Shown piece by piece: positions 13,401 through 25,208 of a DNA stretch of 64,000 bases. Position numbers and translations under genes: made by a program. Under the pieces are notes generated by a model that was given only the letters and a program-made list of their open reading frames with translations, searched no databases and was not told the DNA's origin. The stretch is from contig CM058235.1 in assembly GCA_030180135.1 (NCBI GenBank), positions 16,206,720 to 16,270,719 of the forward strand, read 5' to 3'. The stretch comes from Orychophragmus violaceus (Eukaryota; Streptophyta; Magnoliopsida; Brassicales; Brassicaceae). Every line of letters begins with the position of its first letter. The first letter of the stretch is position 1.

Positions 13401-14096
13401 GAAGAAAGGAGATAATTGGTCTTTTCCTGATGCTAGATCGGAGAAGCAAGTCCGCCTTCATGCCTTCATTTCATCACTGTCATGCCCCTCCGATTCTGAT
13501 TTTGCGACATGGTCTGTGAATGGCATCAAGATGTCCCGTTTTATCTCCAAAAGCATGTGGAATGTTATAAGAATCACCAAGACTGAATTATTTTGGGTTC
13601 CACTTGTATGGCACAAGGCTGTAATCCCGCGTCATGCCATAGCTACTTTGTTATTTGTGTTGAACCAAAATCCCACATTATATCGCCTAAAGAGATGGGG
13701 TTACGACACATAAAGCACTTTTCTTCTATGTGGTTTAGCTCCGGAGTCTAGGGAGCATCTGTTCTTCGAGTGTGAGTTCTCTAAACCAGTTTGATTATCA
13801 ATCGCAAGGTACATTAGACTTCCCTCTCCTCCTATCATATGGAATGTGGTCCTTTCTTGGTTGTCGAATGTCTCCTTAGGTAAATTGCTCAAGCTAGCAC
13901 TTCTTCAAGGATGGCAATCGGTTATTCATGGTCTATGGCATGAGCGGAATAATCGTCTCCACAATGGTCTCACGAAGTCTCCTTCCAAAATCGAGGCTCT
14001 TATTCTCAATTCTCTTAGATACAAGTGCTCAGCTATGATATTTCTTGGCTCTAAATTTGACCCAGATTTATCTAATGTATGGTTTAACCCACCTTG
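10465..14096 (+). pseudogene. LINE ORF2 (endonuclease and reverse transcriptase), broken
   Basis: It opens with WNVRGLNDATKH, the start typical of plant L1 ORF2 endonucleases, and the endonuclease C-terminal motif SDHTLCHIKL lies near 11,130. RT blocks follow: SGLDGFTAKFF near 11,855, ISCLNTQYKLITRL near 12,030, a TKAFDSV block near 12,240 and the catalytic FADD at about 12,538-12,549. A zf-RVT-like stretch (WHKAVIPRHA) sits near 13,610. TAG or TAA stops occur at 12,121, 12,317 and elsewhere, so the protein cannot be made. Confidence 0.85.
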
Positions 14097-14259
14097 AGAG
14101 TGTTGGTGATTTGTAGGCTCTATAAACTATCAGTGTAAATGATCCGCCCCCTCCTTTCTCTAGTTCTCTTAGATGCTGCTTGTTTCCTTGTAATTCATCA
14201 TCTTTAATATTAATATGATATATTGTTAAAAAAAAACAAGTTATGGTAATTAACAGATT

Positions 14260-14362
14260 CAATATAGTCACTAGATATTTCTATATAGTCACAAGACATT
14301 TCAATATAGTCACAAGAAAATCTTGTCACAAGAAAACATTTCAATATAGTCACAAGAAAATT
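14260..14362. repeat. Short tandem repeat, ATTTCAATATAGTCACAAGA unit
   Basis: About five imperfect copies of a ~20-25-bp unit built on CAATATAGTCACAAGAAA, just past the LINE poly(A). The wider 14,237-14,850 stretch is AT-rich and holds no gene that I can support. Confidence 0.75.
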
Positions 14363-14849
14363 TAAAAAATATATATATTCACATTTAAAATAGATGTGGA
14401 AGACTCAATTAAGAACTTCATTGTGAAGAAAACATGTTTCATTAACCGTAAGTTAATCAACGTTTTTTTAACCAACATTTTACTATATCTATTTATTTCA
14501 TGTTACAAATACCTTATGTATATTTCGTTCTATATGTACTTGTTTCCTTTAAATAATTCTCTATTTTTAAGTTTAGTTCAACGAATAATGTAATAGGTTA
14601 AGTAGCTATGAGATGAAGTATTTGAATCATCGGTTTGTATATTCAAAAATGGAAATCATCTCCATTTTTTCAGGTTTCTCAAATTTCCATCATTTTGTTT
14701 TTCAAAATTATCTGAAATATTCAAAATATTTTTTTTCAAATTAAATATTTATCCAATATGCATGTTTGTCGATCCTTATGGAAATTAGTGAGAGTTTGAA
14801 ATATTACTTTAGTTACACAAATTCTAAAAAAAATAAAAAATTGAAAAAA

Positions 14850-16250
14850 GTGATCGCCCCAAAATTTTCTCTCTCGGGCTCATCAACCGAGGCGTCGTTC
14901 ACCTCATCACTGCCGGTCGCAATGAATCCTCGGAACCAGCTTCTTCCCGCCATAATTTCTTCACGAGAATACATGCTTATCATTTTCGGGACCCCGCTTG
15001 GATTCACCTGAAGACCCATTCTCACCGCTGAGTGATGATTGCTTGCAACCTTGATGTTAGCGCTCTAGCCACTGCTGTCCGGAACCTTTCCGCCGGATAT
15101 ATATCTTTTTGTGAGCGACCTAACTCACGGCCAAAGTCTTTCGAGGCAACAATCCTCCTATTCCAAAGCTACCCGATCTTGTACCTCCGTAGAGGCGAGA
15201 GATCCCACAACCACCATAGCCTCCAGATCCGTCTGATCCTCCGCCGGATTCTCCTTTATATACAACACCTTTCACTGTTATCATGGCTCTACGGTTCACC
15301 TCTCCACCAATCAGCCATCCGAGTTTGAATCCCTCTTCAACCCACGGTCGTCCCATCTGATGGACCCACCTCCTACACAACTGTTAAATGCCGCTTCTCA
15401 CCTTTTTCTGAAGTTCGTAGATTCATACCCATCAGAGAGGCATCAAAGATTCAAATCTAACGCCCATGCACCTTCAATTTCGTACAAACAGGGTCGGTGT
15501 ACAACCATACTCTGCTACCCTACGTTCTTTACTGCCTCATCTCTCGGTTATATGGAGCAGTTTTAACCGGCACAACCGGATCCACCTCGGAGTCTTCCAT
15601 CAACACCGATTATGCTTTTGTCTCCCGGATGTATTTTATTTTGGACATAGCCCATGTGTTGGTAGCAAACCAAGATCCAAAAACTTATCGAAAAATTGGG
15701 TTTTGCTACAATTTATCAAATTCCTCCTTTTAGGAGAGATCATTTCACCTTTCCTCCCTTTAAGGGAGAGAGATCGGTTCCACTTTCTTCACTTGTTAAG
15801 GAGAGATCACTTTCATTTTTCTCCTCTTTCAATGAGAGAATCTTAACATTTTCCATCTCTTTGAGAGATGTATTTTCTTTGGAATCAAAATTGAAGAAAC
15901 TTTCCAAATTCGTAACCAAGTTGTTCTTATGTTCAATGGTCTATTTTAGGCCTAATGATGCATCAAATAAACTACAAGGAAATATTTGGTATTCAAAGCC
16001 ACATGTTAAGGTGACCCAATCTCTGATTTTTGACAATGCTGTGAATTCTTCGTCGACACGTTCGGAGTTTACTTCGAGTTCGTTGTCGACTTATCTCCAA
16101 AGTTCATATGTTTTATGTTTTTATGCATCTTGGCTCATTTGTGTTTCATTGTTGTATTTCAAAGAATCGGACTCTTTGTCAAAAAGTTTTATCTTATGTA
16201 TGATGTAACACCAAGTTAAATTTAATATATTAGATTTGTGACAAAAAAAA
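14850..16250 (+). mobile_element. Possible retroposon-like segment with poly(A)
   Basis: This block is more GC-rich than its flanks (about 14,860-15,700) and ends in an AT-rich tail with an A8 run at 16,240-16,248, so it looks like a retroposed sequence. Open frames exist (e.g. 15,696-16,208, 170 codons) but none shows a domain I recognise. 15,722-15,870 holds imperfect repeats of AGGAGAGATC with small inverted arms. It could be a 5'-truncated LINE, a Sadhu-like retroposon or a processed pseudogene; I cannot separate these. Confidence 0.3.
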
Positions 16251-16326
16251 GTTATCCAAATTCTACCGGATTTTTTACTTAAATTAGTGAGGGTAAGAGA
16301 GTTTGAATATTACTCTGCTTGAGAAT

Positions 16327-16562
16327 GGGAAAAAAATTATTTAATTCTTCAACTATTTGGAATTAACACTTTTTGACTTTTTTACTTAATCAGTTTTTGC
16401 TCGTAATTAGTCAACGTTTAAGACTTAACTCCGACGTTAAATCATAAATTAAAAAAAAACAAATTAAAATGATTAACCCGACCAAAACAGATCAAAATCC
16501 AAAAAATCCCAAATCGTGAGAGAGGAAGAAAACTAGGCAAAGAGATATGAACTCGACGACGG
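16327..16562 (+). repeat. Left terminal inverted repeat of MULE-like element
   Basis: Aligns with the reverse complement of 18,086-18,345, with scattered mismatches and small gaps. Similarity fades after AACTCGACGACGG. Confidence 0.75.
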
Positions 16563-16769
16563 CCCTCGACCCATTACTTAAACCCCGATCAAAGTCGATA
16601 ATCCGATAAAAAGATGCCCAGACGCAAGATTCATAAGACCAGCGAGATCCGAGGATCCGAGAAGGTATATTAGATTTTGGTCTCTCGATTCTTCTTGTAC
16701 TTAAATATGAACTTGTTGTGTGCTATGAACATGTAGAATATTGTTTTAAATCGAATTGAAATTTATGTA

Positions 16770-17061
16770 TTTGCAGTCGAGTTGACAGTGGGAATGAAAA
16801 CATTGAAGAACAAAATCGTTCGCCTGAGATTGAGCCCGAGATGTCCGAGATGGTTGAAGCGGATATGGTTGAACCAGCTTAGATAGAGAAGCTAGTGATA
16901 ATAGTAGTGTAGAAAGTGATGACTGCACACGTTGATGAATCATCACAAGTGGGATGTTCTCAAGTTAAATCATCGCAAACTGGAGGTTCTCAAGTTAGAT
17001 CATCACAAGTTGGAGGAGGTTCACAAGCAGAATCATCTCAAGGAAGATTCAGATTCTCTTA
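16770..17061 (+). pseudogene. Captured coding fragment inside the MULE-like element
   Basis: The stretch reads as acidic then Ser/Gln/Gly-rich protein. 16,920-17,061 encodes a short repeat of SSQV/GGSQ type and ends at TAA (17,059-17,061). An upstream stop (TAG near 16,880) interrupts it. The source protein is not recognised. It may be a transduplicated gene fragment or the tail of a former transposon gene. Confidence 0.35.
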
Positions 17062-17093
17062 AAAACCGACTTATGTTGATCATTTATCATGTC

Positions 17094-17290
17094 TTGGTTT
17101 GTGACTCCTAAGACTATTTTGTTGTTGTTTGCTTGGTTTGTGACTCTTAAGACTTATTTTGTTGTTGTTTGCTTGGTTTGTGACTATTAAGATTTATGTT
17201 GTTGTTTGCTTGGTTTGTGACTCTTAAGACTTATGTTTTTGTTGTTTGATTGGTTTGATTCTCTTAAGTTGAATGTTGTGTTGTTTGCTT
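17094..17290 (+). repeat. Minisatellite, ~45-bp unit
   Basis: Four to five imperfect copies of TTGGTTTGTGACTCTTAAGA followed by a T/G-rich TTGTTGTTTGC tail, in the interior of the MULE-like element. Confidence 0.85.
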
Positions 17291-18085
17291 CGTTTTATTA
17301 TCAAGACATCCTTGTTATCATATTATGAAGATTACAAATGCAAAGACATATAACAAGTATTACATTACCAATACAAAGTCTCACAAACCACAATCAGAAA
17401 GATATAAAAGCTCAAATATCTATTACAAATTTCTTGCTTTTAGTAAAGAAAACATGATAAACGATTAAGATAGCCACCAAACCACAATCACCACCACCTT
17501 CACCTTTGCTTTGTGTATCTGCGTTTTGCACTCTACCACCTCCCCCTTTCCAATTTTTCAACAATGTCCTTAAACCCATTCACTTCATTCAACCAGAGAA
17601 TCTCTTTTTCCAAACATTTGTTGCACGTCCTTAACCTCTTCACACATACCATTCTCTACCCATTTGAAAAAGTGATCTTCCTTCATTTTACTTACGTTAA
17701 TCACTATTAATTTTAGATCGTCACAAATAAATATGAAAACAATGAAAAAACAACTTTACCTCTCGACTGAAAGTATAATGGAAATAAAGACAACCCAGAT
17801 TTTGTTTCGATTTTGATGTGTAAATGCCAACTTGACTTCCACACACAATTGTTTAGAATCCCTCTTCGAACATTAAACCCATAATACAACAAGGTCGAAA
17901 TCATTTCATCCTACACTCAAACAAGTTCAATGTCGGTTTCTAAAATCCTAGAAATAACAATCAAGATTCTTGATTTTGGGGGTTTTCAATTAAAAAAACT
18001 TACGGATTGAGACGATTCTGGGATATGGGTTTTGCTCTTCGAATTCTTCATTCTATCGCCGGAAAAGCTCATTATCCAGCCACAT

Positions 18086-18345
18086 CCGTCATCGAGTTCG
18101 TCTCTCATTGCCTAGGGTTCTTCCTCTCTCATGATTTGGGATTTTTAGATTTGATTTGCTTTGGTCGGTTTATTGTTTTAATTTGGCATTTTAAGTGAGT
18201 TAACGTCGGGGCAAAGTCATAAACATTGACTAATTACGAGCAAACAATGATTAGATCAGCGAAAAGTCGGCTAATTATTTTGCGTTGGTGATACTTGGGG
18301 AATAAAAGTGTTAGTTGCAAATAGTTGGGAAAAATGATATTTTCC
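18086..18345 (-). repeat. Right terminal inverted repeat of MULE-like element
   Basis: Reverse complement partner of 16,327-16,562. Its outer end is near TTTTCC at 18,340-18,345. Confidence 0.75.
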
Positions 18346-18493
18346 TGTTTGGGAACCCGCTATTTTCCTTTCCCATAAACAGGTGAACCTAACTGAGCAG
18401 GAAGCTGCAAGTCTATTTAGTGTGGTCAGTTCATTTTTATTGTGAAGCTAGGTAAACTGCACATACCTAGCAGAAAGTCTATTGTATTGAGTA

Positions 18494-18985
18494 GGTCTGG
18501 GCATTTTGCCCAAAACCCAAATTTGAATTCGAACCCGTCCAAAAACCCGATTCCGATCCGAACTGATTCTAAAAAATATCCGAATGGGGCTTAAGTCAAG
18601 ATATTTTGGGTATTCGGTAATACCCGAACCCGAACCAACCCGAACAGGTACCCAAAGTAATCCGAAGTTTTATCTATTTTTGGTTAGTTATGATACTTTC
18701 AAGTATTTTTGGGTAGTTTGAGTAGTTTTCTATTTTTATATTTTGGGTAATACATATATTTTGGGTACTTTCAAATACTTTTAGGTAATTTGAGTATAAT
18801 GTTTACGGGATTTTCGAGTAATTCAAATATTTTGAGTAATTGTTTCAGATATTTTATGATAATTTCGGGTATCTGAACCCGATCCGAACCCGAGAAGTCC
18901 TAAACCGAACCCGACCCGATATATAGAAATATTCTAACGGGTTTTCTAGCCTTAAACTCGGAAATCCAAAAATCCGAAAAACCTG
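18494..18985. repeat. CCCGAA-rich dispersed repeat
   Basis: It begins GGTCTGGGCATTTTGCCC and is rich in ACCCGAACCCGA and its complement (TTCGGGTA, GGGTATTCGG) on both sides of an AT-rich middle. Sequences of this type are widespread in Brassicaceae and resemble hAT-type non-autonomous elements. The class is an inference. Confidence 0.5.
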
Positions 18986-18989
18986 ATCT

Positions 18990-19081
18990 GAATCCGAACG
19001 GAAACCTAAAACGCTAAGGAGTGTGGCTAGTATATGAATCCGAACGGATACCTAAAACGCTAAGGAGTGTGGCTAGTATAT
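18990..19081 (+). repeat. 46-bp tandem duplication
   Basis: Two head-to-tail copies (18,990-19,035 and 19,036-19,081) starting GAATCCGAACGGAAACC / GAATCCGAACGGATACC and differing at one base. The duplication lies at the edge of the CCCGAA repeat. Confidence 0.95.
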
Positions 19082-19555
19082 CATTAATGTGAAGCAGATA
19101 TTGGGTAATATTAATAAGTAACTGATGGGCTGGCAATTGGGCCAATTAATGAGAGACTTAAGAGCATGACAAGCTATCGCATTATATCATCTAGCAAGAA
19201 GACTTAAGAGCATGATCTAACGCATCATGTACACTTTTGAAACAAAAGAAGAAAGCCACATTAATTATTTTGACCAACCATGCATGCGTGATTTGATAAC
19301 GTGTTTTAGAAGTGCTAGCTGCGCGAAACCTACGAGCCATGTGGATATGTGGCTCACGACATAACACCCAAAAGTGGTTATTATATCCATCCAAGAAAAT
19401 GATTACCCAGTATTCAAACCTAAAACATTATATATCACACAAAGTGGACCAAACAAGATGAAATTTGATGAACTCTTTAAAACCACAATAATTCACTAAC
19501 TCAGATAAACAACAAACCACATATAAGATTATCCCATTGCTTTCCGTTTTCATTC
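19082..19555. other. Intergenic, no gene seen
   Basis: AT-rich. AAGAGCATGA occurs twice nearby (19,151 and 19,206). TTCATTC at 19,549-19,555 may be the left copy of the target site of the LINE that follows. Confidence 0.4.
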
Positions 19556-19699
19556 AAATAAAATCTTTTTTTACTTAAACGTTAGTGCGATTGTGGCTCG
19601 TTCCCCGAGGCGCGGCCTCTCCTTCATTTTCCAGCTCCACCGCCGGTCTATATAGGCAATTCTCCTCCGTCGACTCTCTCCTCAGTCAGGCCGTCTCCG

Positions 19700-21502
19700 A
19701 TGATGAAGAAACGTTCCCCTAAGAAGCACAAGCTGAAATCCCCTCCGAAGGGTCAGAATGCCTTTCCTTCTTGCCCCCCGCAAAATTCTCCGTCGACCTC
19801 CTCGGAGGAGGATGCTGTTGACCCCAGGTGACCCTCCACCGCTGAGAAATCCCTCTGTCGCTGATGACCGCTCTCTGCTACAGGAATCTAAGGCACGACA
19901 AGCCCCCGCACCTTCGCGAACCGAGGCAATAGTGGACTCGTCCACTCTAAGCCCTCCTTCGAGTCGGTTAGGGGACTTAGCCTCCTCTCGCTCTCCGACC
20001 AAGGCAATAGTGGTCCCGGCCACTCTAAGCCCTTCTCCGAGCACGTCAGGTCTTCCTTATACTTCTGTGAATGTTGACGCAACAACTGCTCCAGATCTAA
20101 TTACCACGGCAAATGTGAAAACTGTACCCAGAGTAGCTCCGACCGGCCAAGCACCACCATTCATGAAACAAGCAAATCAACAGGTTTCCACGAAACATAC
20201 TCTGGTTGATGCCGTAGTCTCTAAACCCACTCCGCTGATTACCCCAACTACTGTGAAACTACCTTCCGGTACAACGTCAGCGGCTACGGGAAAACCGGCG
20301 GGAAGTGGTTTCGACTCTTGGAGCAGCCTTTTCAATGGGCCACAAAAGAGATTAAAGAAATCAGGATAGGGATTCACTCTCCCATCCCGTGAAGCATGCG
20401 TCAAAATCCCCAATTCAGTCATTGAGAAGAACAAGAAGGATTGGGACTGTTTTATGATCAGAAAATTCTATTCTGAGCCTCCATCCCAAGGCACCATTCA
20501 CAATATCGTTAATGGTATTTGGACACGCTATAGAGACATCTCAATCTCCAAGACGGAAGGTCATGCCTATCTCTTTAGAATACCGATAGCTTCAAACAAA
20601 AACAGAGTGATCAATCAATGCTTATCAAAAATTGAAGGTCAAACGATGTTTGTTGCGAAATGGGAGCCCAACTTTGTTCCTGTGAAACCTGAGCTCACCT
20701 CTGCGCCGATCTGGCTGGAGCTGCGCGACGTTACATTTCAGTTTTTCAATGAAGATGGACTGGAGCGTATAGCTTCCCTAGTCGGCGAACCGGAATTTCT
20801 CCAACCTACTACAGCAAACAAAACCAACCTGGAAGTGGAAAAGGTCTTCACTATCATCGATCCGAGGAAGCCTCTTTCTGAGGCGGTTAATGCCAATTCC
20901 AGTCAGGACACATTTGTCAAGTGCGGGTGTCTAGTCCTTGGATGCCTCCCATTTGCGAGTTCTGTAAGGAAGTGGGACACTGTCTCAGGCGTTGTAAAAC
21001 TGCCCCTATTCTCTGCGCCAAATGAAAGTCAACGACTCATTCCTCTCTTCTCTGCCCGAGGAAGGCTTCAAAGGGTGAAGTGAAGCAAACTTCTCGTCGA
21101 TACAAGGCCAAAGAAAAGGCTGCTTTGACTGTGCCAATTTATGATGGTAACCAGGCTGCTTCATCAGCTCCAACGACTGCTGTAAGCCAGCCAACGTCTG
21201 TGGTTGTGAATTTCTCGGAATCAGCTCTTGGTAAGAAAAGCGATTTTGTGGTGGGGTCTTCTTCAACTGCCGCTACCTCCATCACGGTGCTCCCCGCCTG
21301 CACCATTACTGGCTTAGACTCGGGCATTGACCGGTCTTCCTCGGATGGCGTTAACTCAGACTCCTCCGACGTCGACTCAGATGATTTTGATAGGAGGGTA
21401 AATTTGAAGCTTGACATTGCGGGTTATACCCCGGTTGTGAGCAGCAAGTCCAAGAAGTATCAAAAGAAGGTTACAAGAGGCAAGGGCCCCAAACTCCCTT
21501 AG
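19700..21502 (+). pseudogene. LINE ORF1 (DUF4283, CCHC), frameshifted
   Basis: ATG at 19,700 opens a basic start (KKRSPKKHKLK), then a Pro/Ser-rich linker. The DUF4283 region lies in 20,454-20,900 (HAYLFRIP, VAKWEPNF, APIWLEL, VEKVFTIIDPRKPL). A CCHC knuckle, CEFCKEVGHCLRRC, is readable at about 20,960-21,000, but only after a shift from the DUF4283 frame. An acidic Ser/Asp-rich tail ends at TAG 21,500-21,502. The protein would bind RNA or DNA in the LINE particle. Shifts at about 19,770, 20,370 and 20,920 break it. Confidence 0.8.
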
Positions 21503-21505
21503 TCC

Positions 21506-24500
21506 ATGTGTAAGGACATCTTTTGTTGGAATTTCAGGGGCTTTAATATGGCAAATCACTGCGGCGGCCTGAAAAAATGGTATCGAATAAATAAGCCAAT
21601 TTTTGGTGGTGTTATAGAAACCCACGTTAAGAAGCCGAAGAGTGTGTGAAGTTCGTAATGAGTTTCTACCCGGCTGGTTTTTGGAAGCTAATTACGAATT
21701 CTCTGATCTTGGAAAGATTTGGGTGATATGGCACCCAAGTGTAAGAGTGAAGATCATCTCAAAATCTTTGCAAATGGTGATTTGTTAGGTTCTGTTTCCC
21801 GACGCGGCTAACTGGTGCATTATCTCTATCATTTACGCTTCAAATGACGAAACCGAGAGACATCTACTTTGGCACGAGCTTGTGGCAGCTTCAGTCTCTC
21901 CGGCTGTGATCAATAAACCTTGGTTAGCTCATGGAGATTTCAATCAGATTCCAAATCCAAGAGAGCACTCGTCCCCGCCAAGCTTGAACCACGACGCTAG
22001 AGTGAGAAACTTCAGAGCTTGTCTGTTGGATGCTCAACTAGATGACTTTACTTTCAGAGGAAATTTGTTTACTTGGTGCAACAAATGTCTGGTGAGACCG
22101 ATAGCGAAGAAGCTTGACCGTGCCCTAGTTAACTCGGAATGGACAGATCTCTTCCCTTCCTCTTTTGCTACTTTCGGAGAGCCTGAGTTATCAGACCATG
22201 CGGTGTGTAACATCACCCTGAATCCTGCCTCAGTCAATCACAAGCGCCCGTTCAGATTATACAACTTCCTATTTCATAATGAGGCTTTTGTACCAGATAT
22301 TTGCATGTGTATCTATTCGTTTGTTGTGGTTGGTTCTGCTATGTTTAGGGTGTCGCGCAAACTAAAATTTCTGAAGCAGGTGATTCGCAATTTCAGTAAG
22401 ACCAACTACTCGTATATTGAGAAGCGTGTTGCAAAGGCCAACACCATCATGCTGCAATGCTAATCTGCAAATCTTTCCTCGTCAAGCACGTCTAATGCTC
22501 TCGCCGAACTTGATGCGGATAAAATCTGGAAAAAACTGAGCCTTGCGGAAGAAGTCTTTTTCTTTTAGCGATCAAGGATCACGTGCTTAAGGTTAGGTGA
22601 CAACAACACCGCGTATTTCCACAGAATGGCAAACTCAAGGAAAGCAGCTAACCACATTCACTACCTTATCGACAGGGATGGTAATCGACTCGAATCTCAA
22701 TCTGAGATTGTTGACCATTGTGCAGCTTACTTTGGAGATCTCTTGGGGGGTTCTGTTACGCCCAGTTTATTTATCCAAGACAACATCAACTTGCTTTTGC
22801 CTCACCGTTGCTCTCCGGATCAGATCAGCTTTCTGCAAAAGGATTTTTCAACTGAGGAGATCAAAGCAGCTTTCTTCTCCTTTCCAAAGAACAAAGCAAG
22901 CGGACCCGACGGTTACCCGTCTGAATTCTTTACAGGAACTTGGAATATTATCGGTGCTGAGGTGACTGAGCTGTGTCGGATTTTTTCAGATCTGGAAAAC
23001 TTATGCGTCAGTGGAATGCGACAAACCTGATCCTTATACCGAAAATCTATAATGCTGAGAGCGCATCAGATTTCAGACCAATATCATACCTCAATACCAT
23101 GTCCAAGGTTATAGCCAAGCTTCTCACTGCGAGGCTCCAAGCGTTCCTTCTTCGAGGTAATCTCGCTAGCGCAGTCGGCTTTCATGCCGGGAAGGTTACT
23201 AGGCGAGAATGTCCTCTTGGTAACGGAAACTGTGCATGGCTATAACAAGTAGAACATTGAGCCGAGGGGCATGTTAAAGGTTGATCTAAGAAAGGCGTTT
23301 GATAGCGTCAGATGGGATTTCATTATCGCAACCCTGCGAGCTCTAAGCATGCCGCCAAAGTTTGTGGATTGGATCTATGAGTGCATCTCCACACCGACGT
23401 TCTCGGTCACTGTTAAGGGCATCTCGGGAGGGTTCTTTAAGAGTACTAGGTGACTGCGACAAGGGGACCCGATGTCCCCGTACATGTTCGTTCTCACAAT
23501 GGAAGTTTTATAAAAGTTCCTCCAATCTCAAATTGATGTAGGCTACATCAAATACCACCCCAGAACGGACGAAACGAAAACATCACACCTAATGTTCGCC
23601 GATGACGTGATGGTCTTTTTCGACGGTGGATGTTCCTCTCTCCATGGGATAAACGAAATGCTAGACGACTTTTCTAGTTGGTCGGGGCTGTACATGAACA
23701 AGCAGGAAACTCACCTTTTCCACGGTGGACTGAACTAAACTGAAACCAATGCTCTAGCAAGATTTGGCTTCACAAGTGTTTCCCTCCCGATACGATACCT
23801 TGGCCTCCCTCTTATGAGTCGAAAGCTGAGAATCGCTGACTACGACCCGTTACTTGAGAAATTCCAGAGATCCTTCAAATCGTGGGCGGTTAAGACTCTG
23901 TCTTTTGCAGGGAGACTCCAACTCATTAACACAGTCATAACGGGCACTGTCTCTTTCTGAATTTCCACATTCATTCTTCCGAAAAGCTGTTTAAGGAGAA
24001 TTGAAAAGCTGTGTGCAAGGTTCTTATGGAAAAGGGACACTCTCTCGGGTAAAAGAGCAAAAATCTATTGGTCTCATGTATGCCTCCCGAAATCAGAAGG
24101 AGGGTTGGGAGTTCGCAACTTCCTGATTTGGAACAAGTGTTTATGCTTGCGATACATCTGGCTTCTTCTCGGAGGTCCAATCACTGCTTGGTCGTCCTTC
24201 CACTCGACATACAGCATCGGCAACGCTTATTTTTGGGAAATAAAATATTCGCCATATTTATCATGGACATGGAGATGTATTATAGCACTAAGACCTTTAG
24301 CTGCTCAGTTCTTTAGGAAGATCAAATGAAACGGAAGTTAAACTAGTTTCTGGTACGATTCATGGACCCCGTTTGGGGCTCTAATCTCCTATCTCGGTGA
24401 GGCTGGTCCTTCTAGCTTGCGTGTGAGAAGAGAAGCTTTGGTGTCTGACGCCTGTTCGGTGACGGGTTGGGAGATAGCGGATCCACGCTCTGACCGAGCA

Positions 24501-25124
24501 GTTCAGGTTCTCGCTTATCTTACTACTCTCCCTCTCCCTTGCGCCTTTGATGAGAATGATTACTGTTGTTGGGTTGTGAATGATGTTGACAGCCATGGTT
24601 TTTCTTCCCGGAAAACTTGGGGTGCGATGCGACCACGGACGCCTCGAGAGGAATGAACAAAATCTGTTTGGTACAAAGGGGAGATACCCAAGCATGCGTT
24701 CAACTTCTAAGCCACGCATTTAAACAGACTGCCAACCAAAACCAAACTCGCATCGTGGGGCCTCCAGATTAATCAGAGCTGTTGTTTTTATTCGTCTGCC
24801 CCGGAAAGTCGAGATCACCTTTTCATCCTTTGCGGGTTCAGCAGGGTTACCTGGAACTTAGTCCTCGCAAAGCTGCGTCCTTTAGCAAGGGGATTTAGCA
24901 ACTGGTCGGAAGTTCTCTCTTGGACAAGAGCAAGCTCACTCTCGGCTCCTAAAACCCTGAGAAGACTTACGGTCCAGGCAACAATCTTCCATTTATGGAA
25001 GCAGAGGAAAAACCTGCTGCACAACGCCATCTCCATGCCTCCTACTGCTGTCTTCAAAGCCATTGACAGAGAGGTCGAAATTCCATCACAACAAGAAGCA
25101 ATATGCGCCATTTCAGAAACTTAA
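21506..25124 (+). pseudogene. LINE ORF2 (endonuclease, RT, zf-RVT), broken
   Basis: It starts 3 bp after the ORF1 stop with MCKDIFCWNFRGFN, a normal ORF2 start. Endonuclease motifs are ETHVKKPKS near 21,620, HGDFNQIPNPREHSS at 21,930 and SDHAVCNITL near 22,195. RT blocks are KASGPDGYPSEFF near 22,900, FRPISYLNTMSKVIAKLL near 23,075, VDLRKAFDSVRWDF at 23,281, a RQGDPMSP block at 23,460 and FADD at 23,595-23,606. The C-terminal zf-RVT-like region runs about 24,650-25,124 (TWNLVLAKLRP, LWKQRKNLLHN). Stops at 23,452 and 23,508 and several shifts disable it. Confidence 0.9.
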
Positions 25125-25208
25125 TGGCTCTTTGGTTAAGATAATCACTACAGCTGAGATTTCATATGTTGTCTTGTCTTTAGTTTTTTTCCAAGGCCTC
25201 ATGTATTT

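Larger units (their letters stand above)
8700..14236 (+). mobile_element. Degenerate L1-type LINE
   Basis: A non-LTR retrotransposon in plus orientation. ORF1 traces (DUF4283 and a CCHC zinc finger) are followed by ORF2 traces (APE-type endonuclease, reverse transcriptase, zf-RVT-like C-terminus). The element ends in a 3'UTR of the usual plant LINE kind, then a 9-base poly(A) run at about 14,228-14,236. Every domain is crossed by stops or frameshifts. The 5' end near 8,700 is approximate and no target-site duplication was identified. Confidence 0.85.
16327..18345. mobile_element. Non-autonomous Mutator-like element with long TIRs
   Basis: Two long inverted repeats face each other. GGGAAAAAAATTATTT at 16,327 onward pairs with the complement of the sequence ending at 18,345. 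Shared tracts include CAACTATTTG, GCTCGTAATTAGTCAA, AATCCCAAATC and GAGAGAGGAAGAA. The TIRs are about 236 and 260 bp long. The interior has no transposase. It carries a fragment rich in Ser-Ser-Gln-Val codons and a minisatellite. Long TIRs and a non-transposase interior fit a Mutator-like element, possibly a Pack-MULE. A 9-bp target-site duplication was not convincingly found. Confidence 0.6.

Noticed and set aside
14813..15380. Overlapping frames on both strands
   Set aside because: Gly-rich and Ser-rich translations of the same GC-richer block on opposite strands, with no domain. They look like composition effects.
18367..18440. Possible host exon after CATAAACAG
   Set aside because: A short open stretch after an AG ends at TGA with no partner exon or homology.
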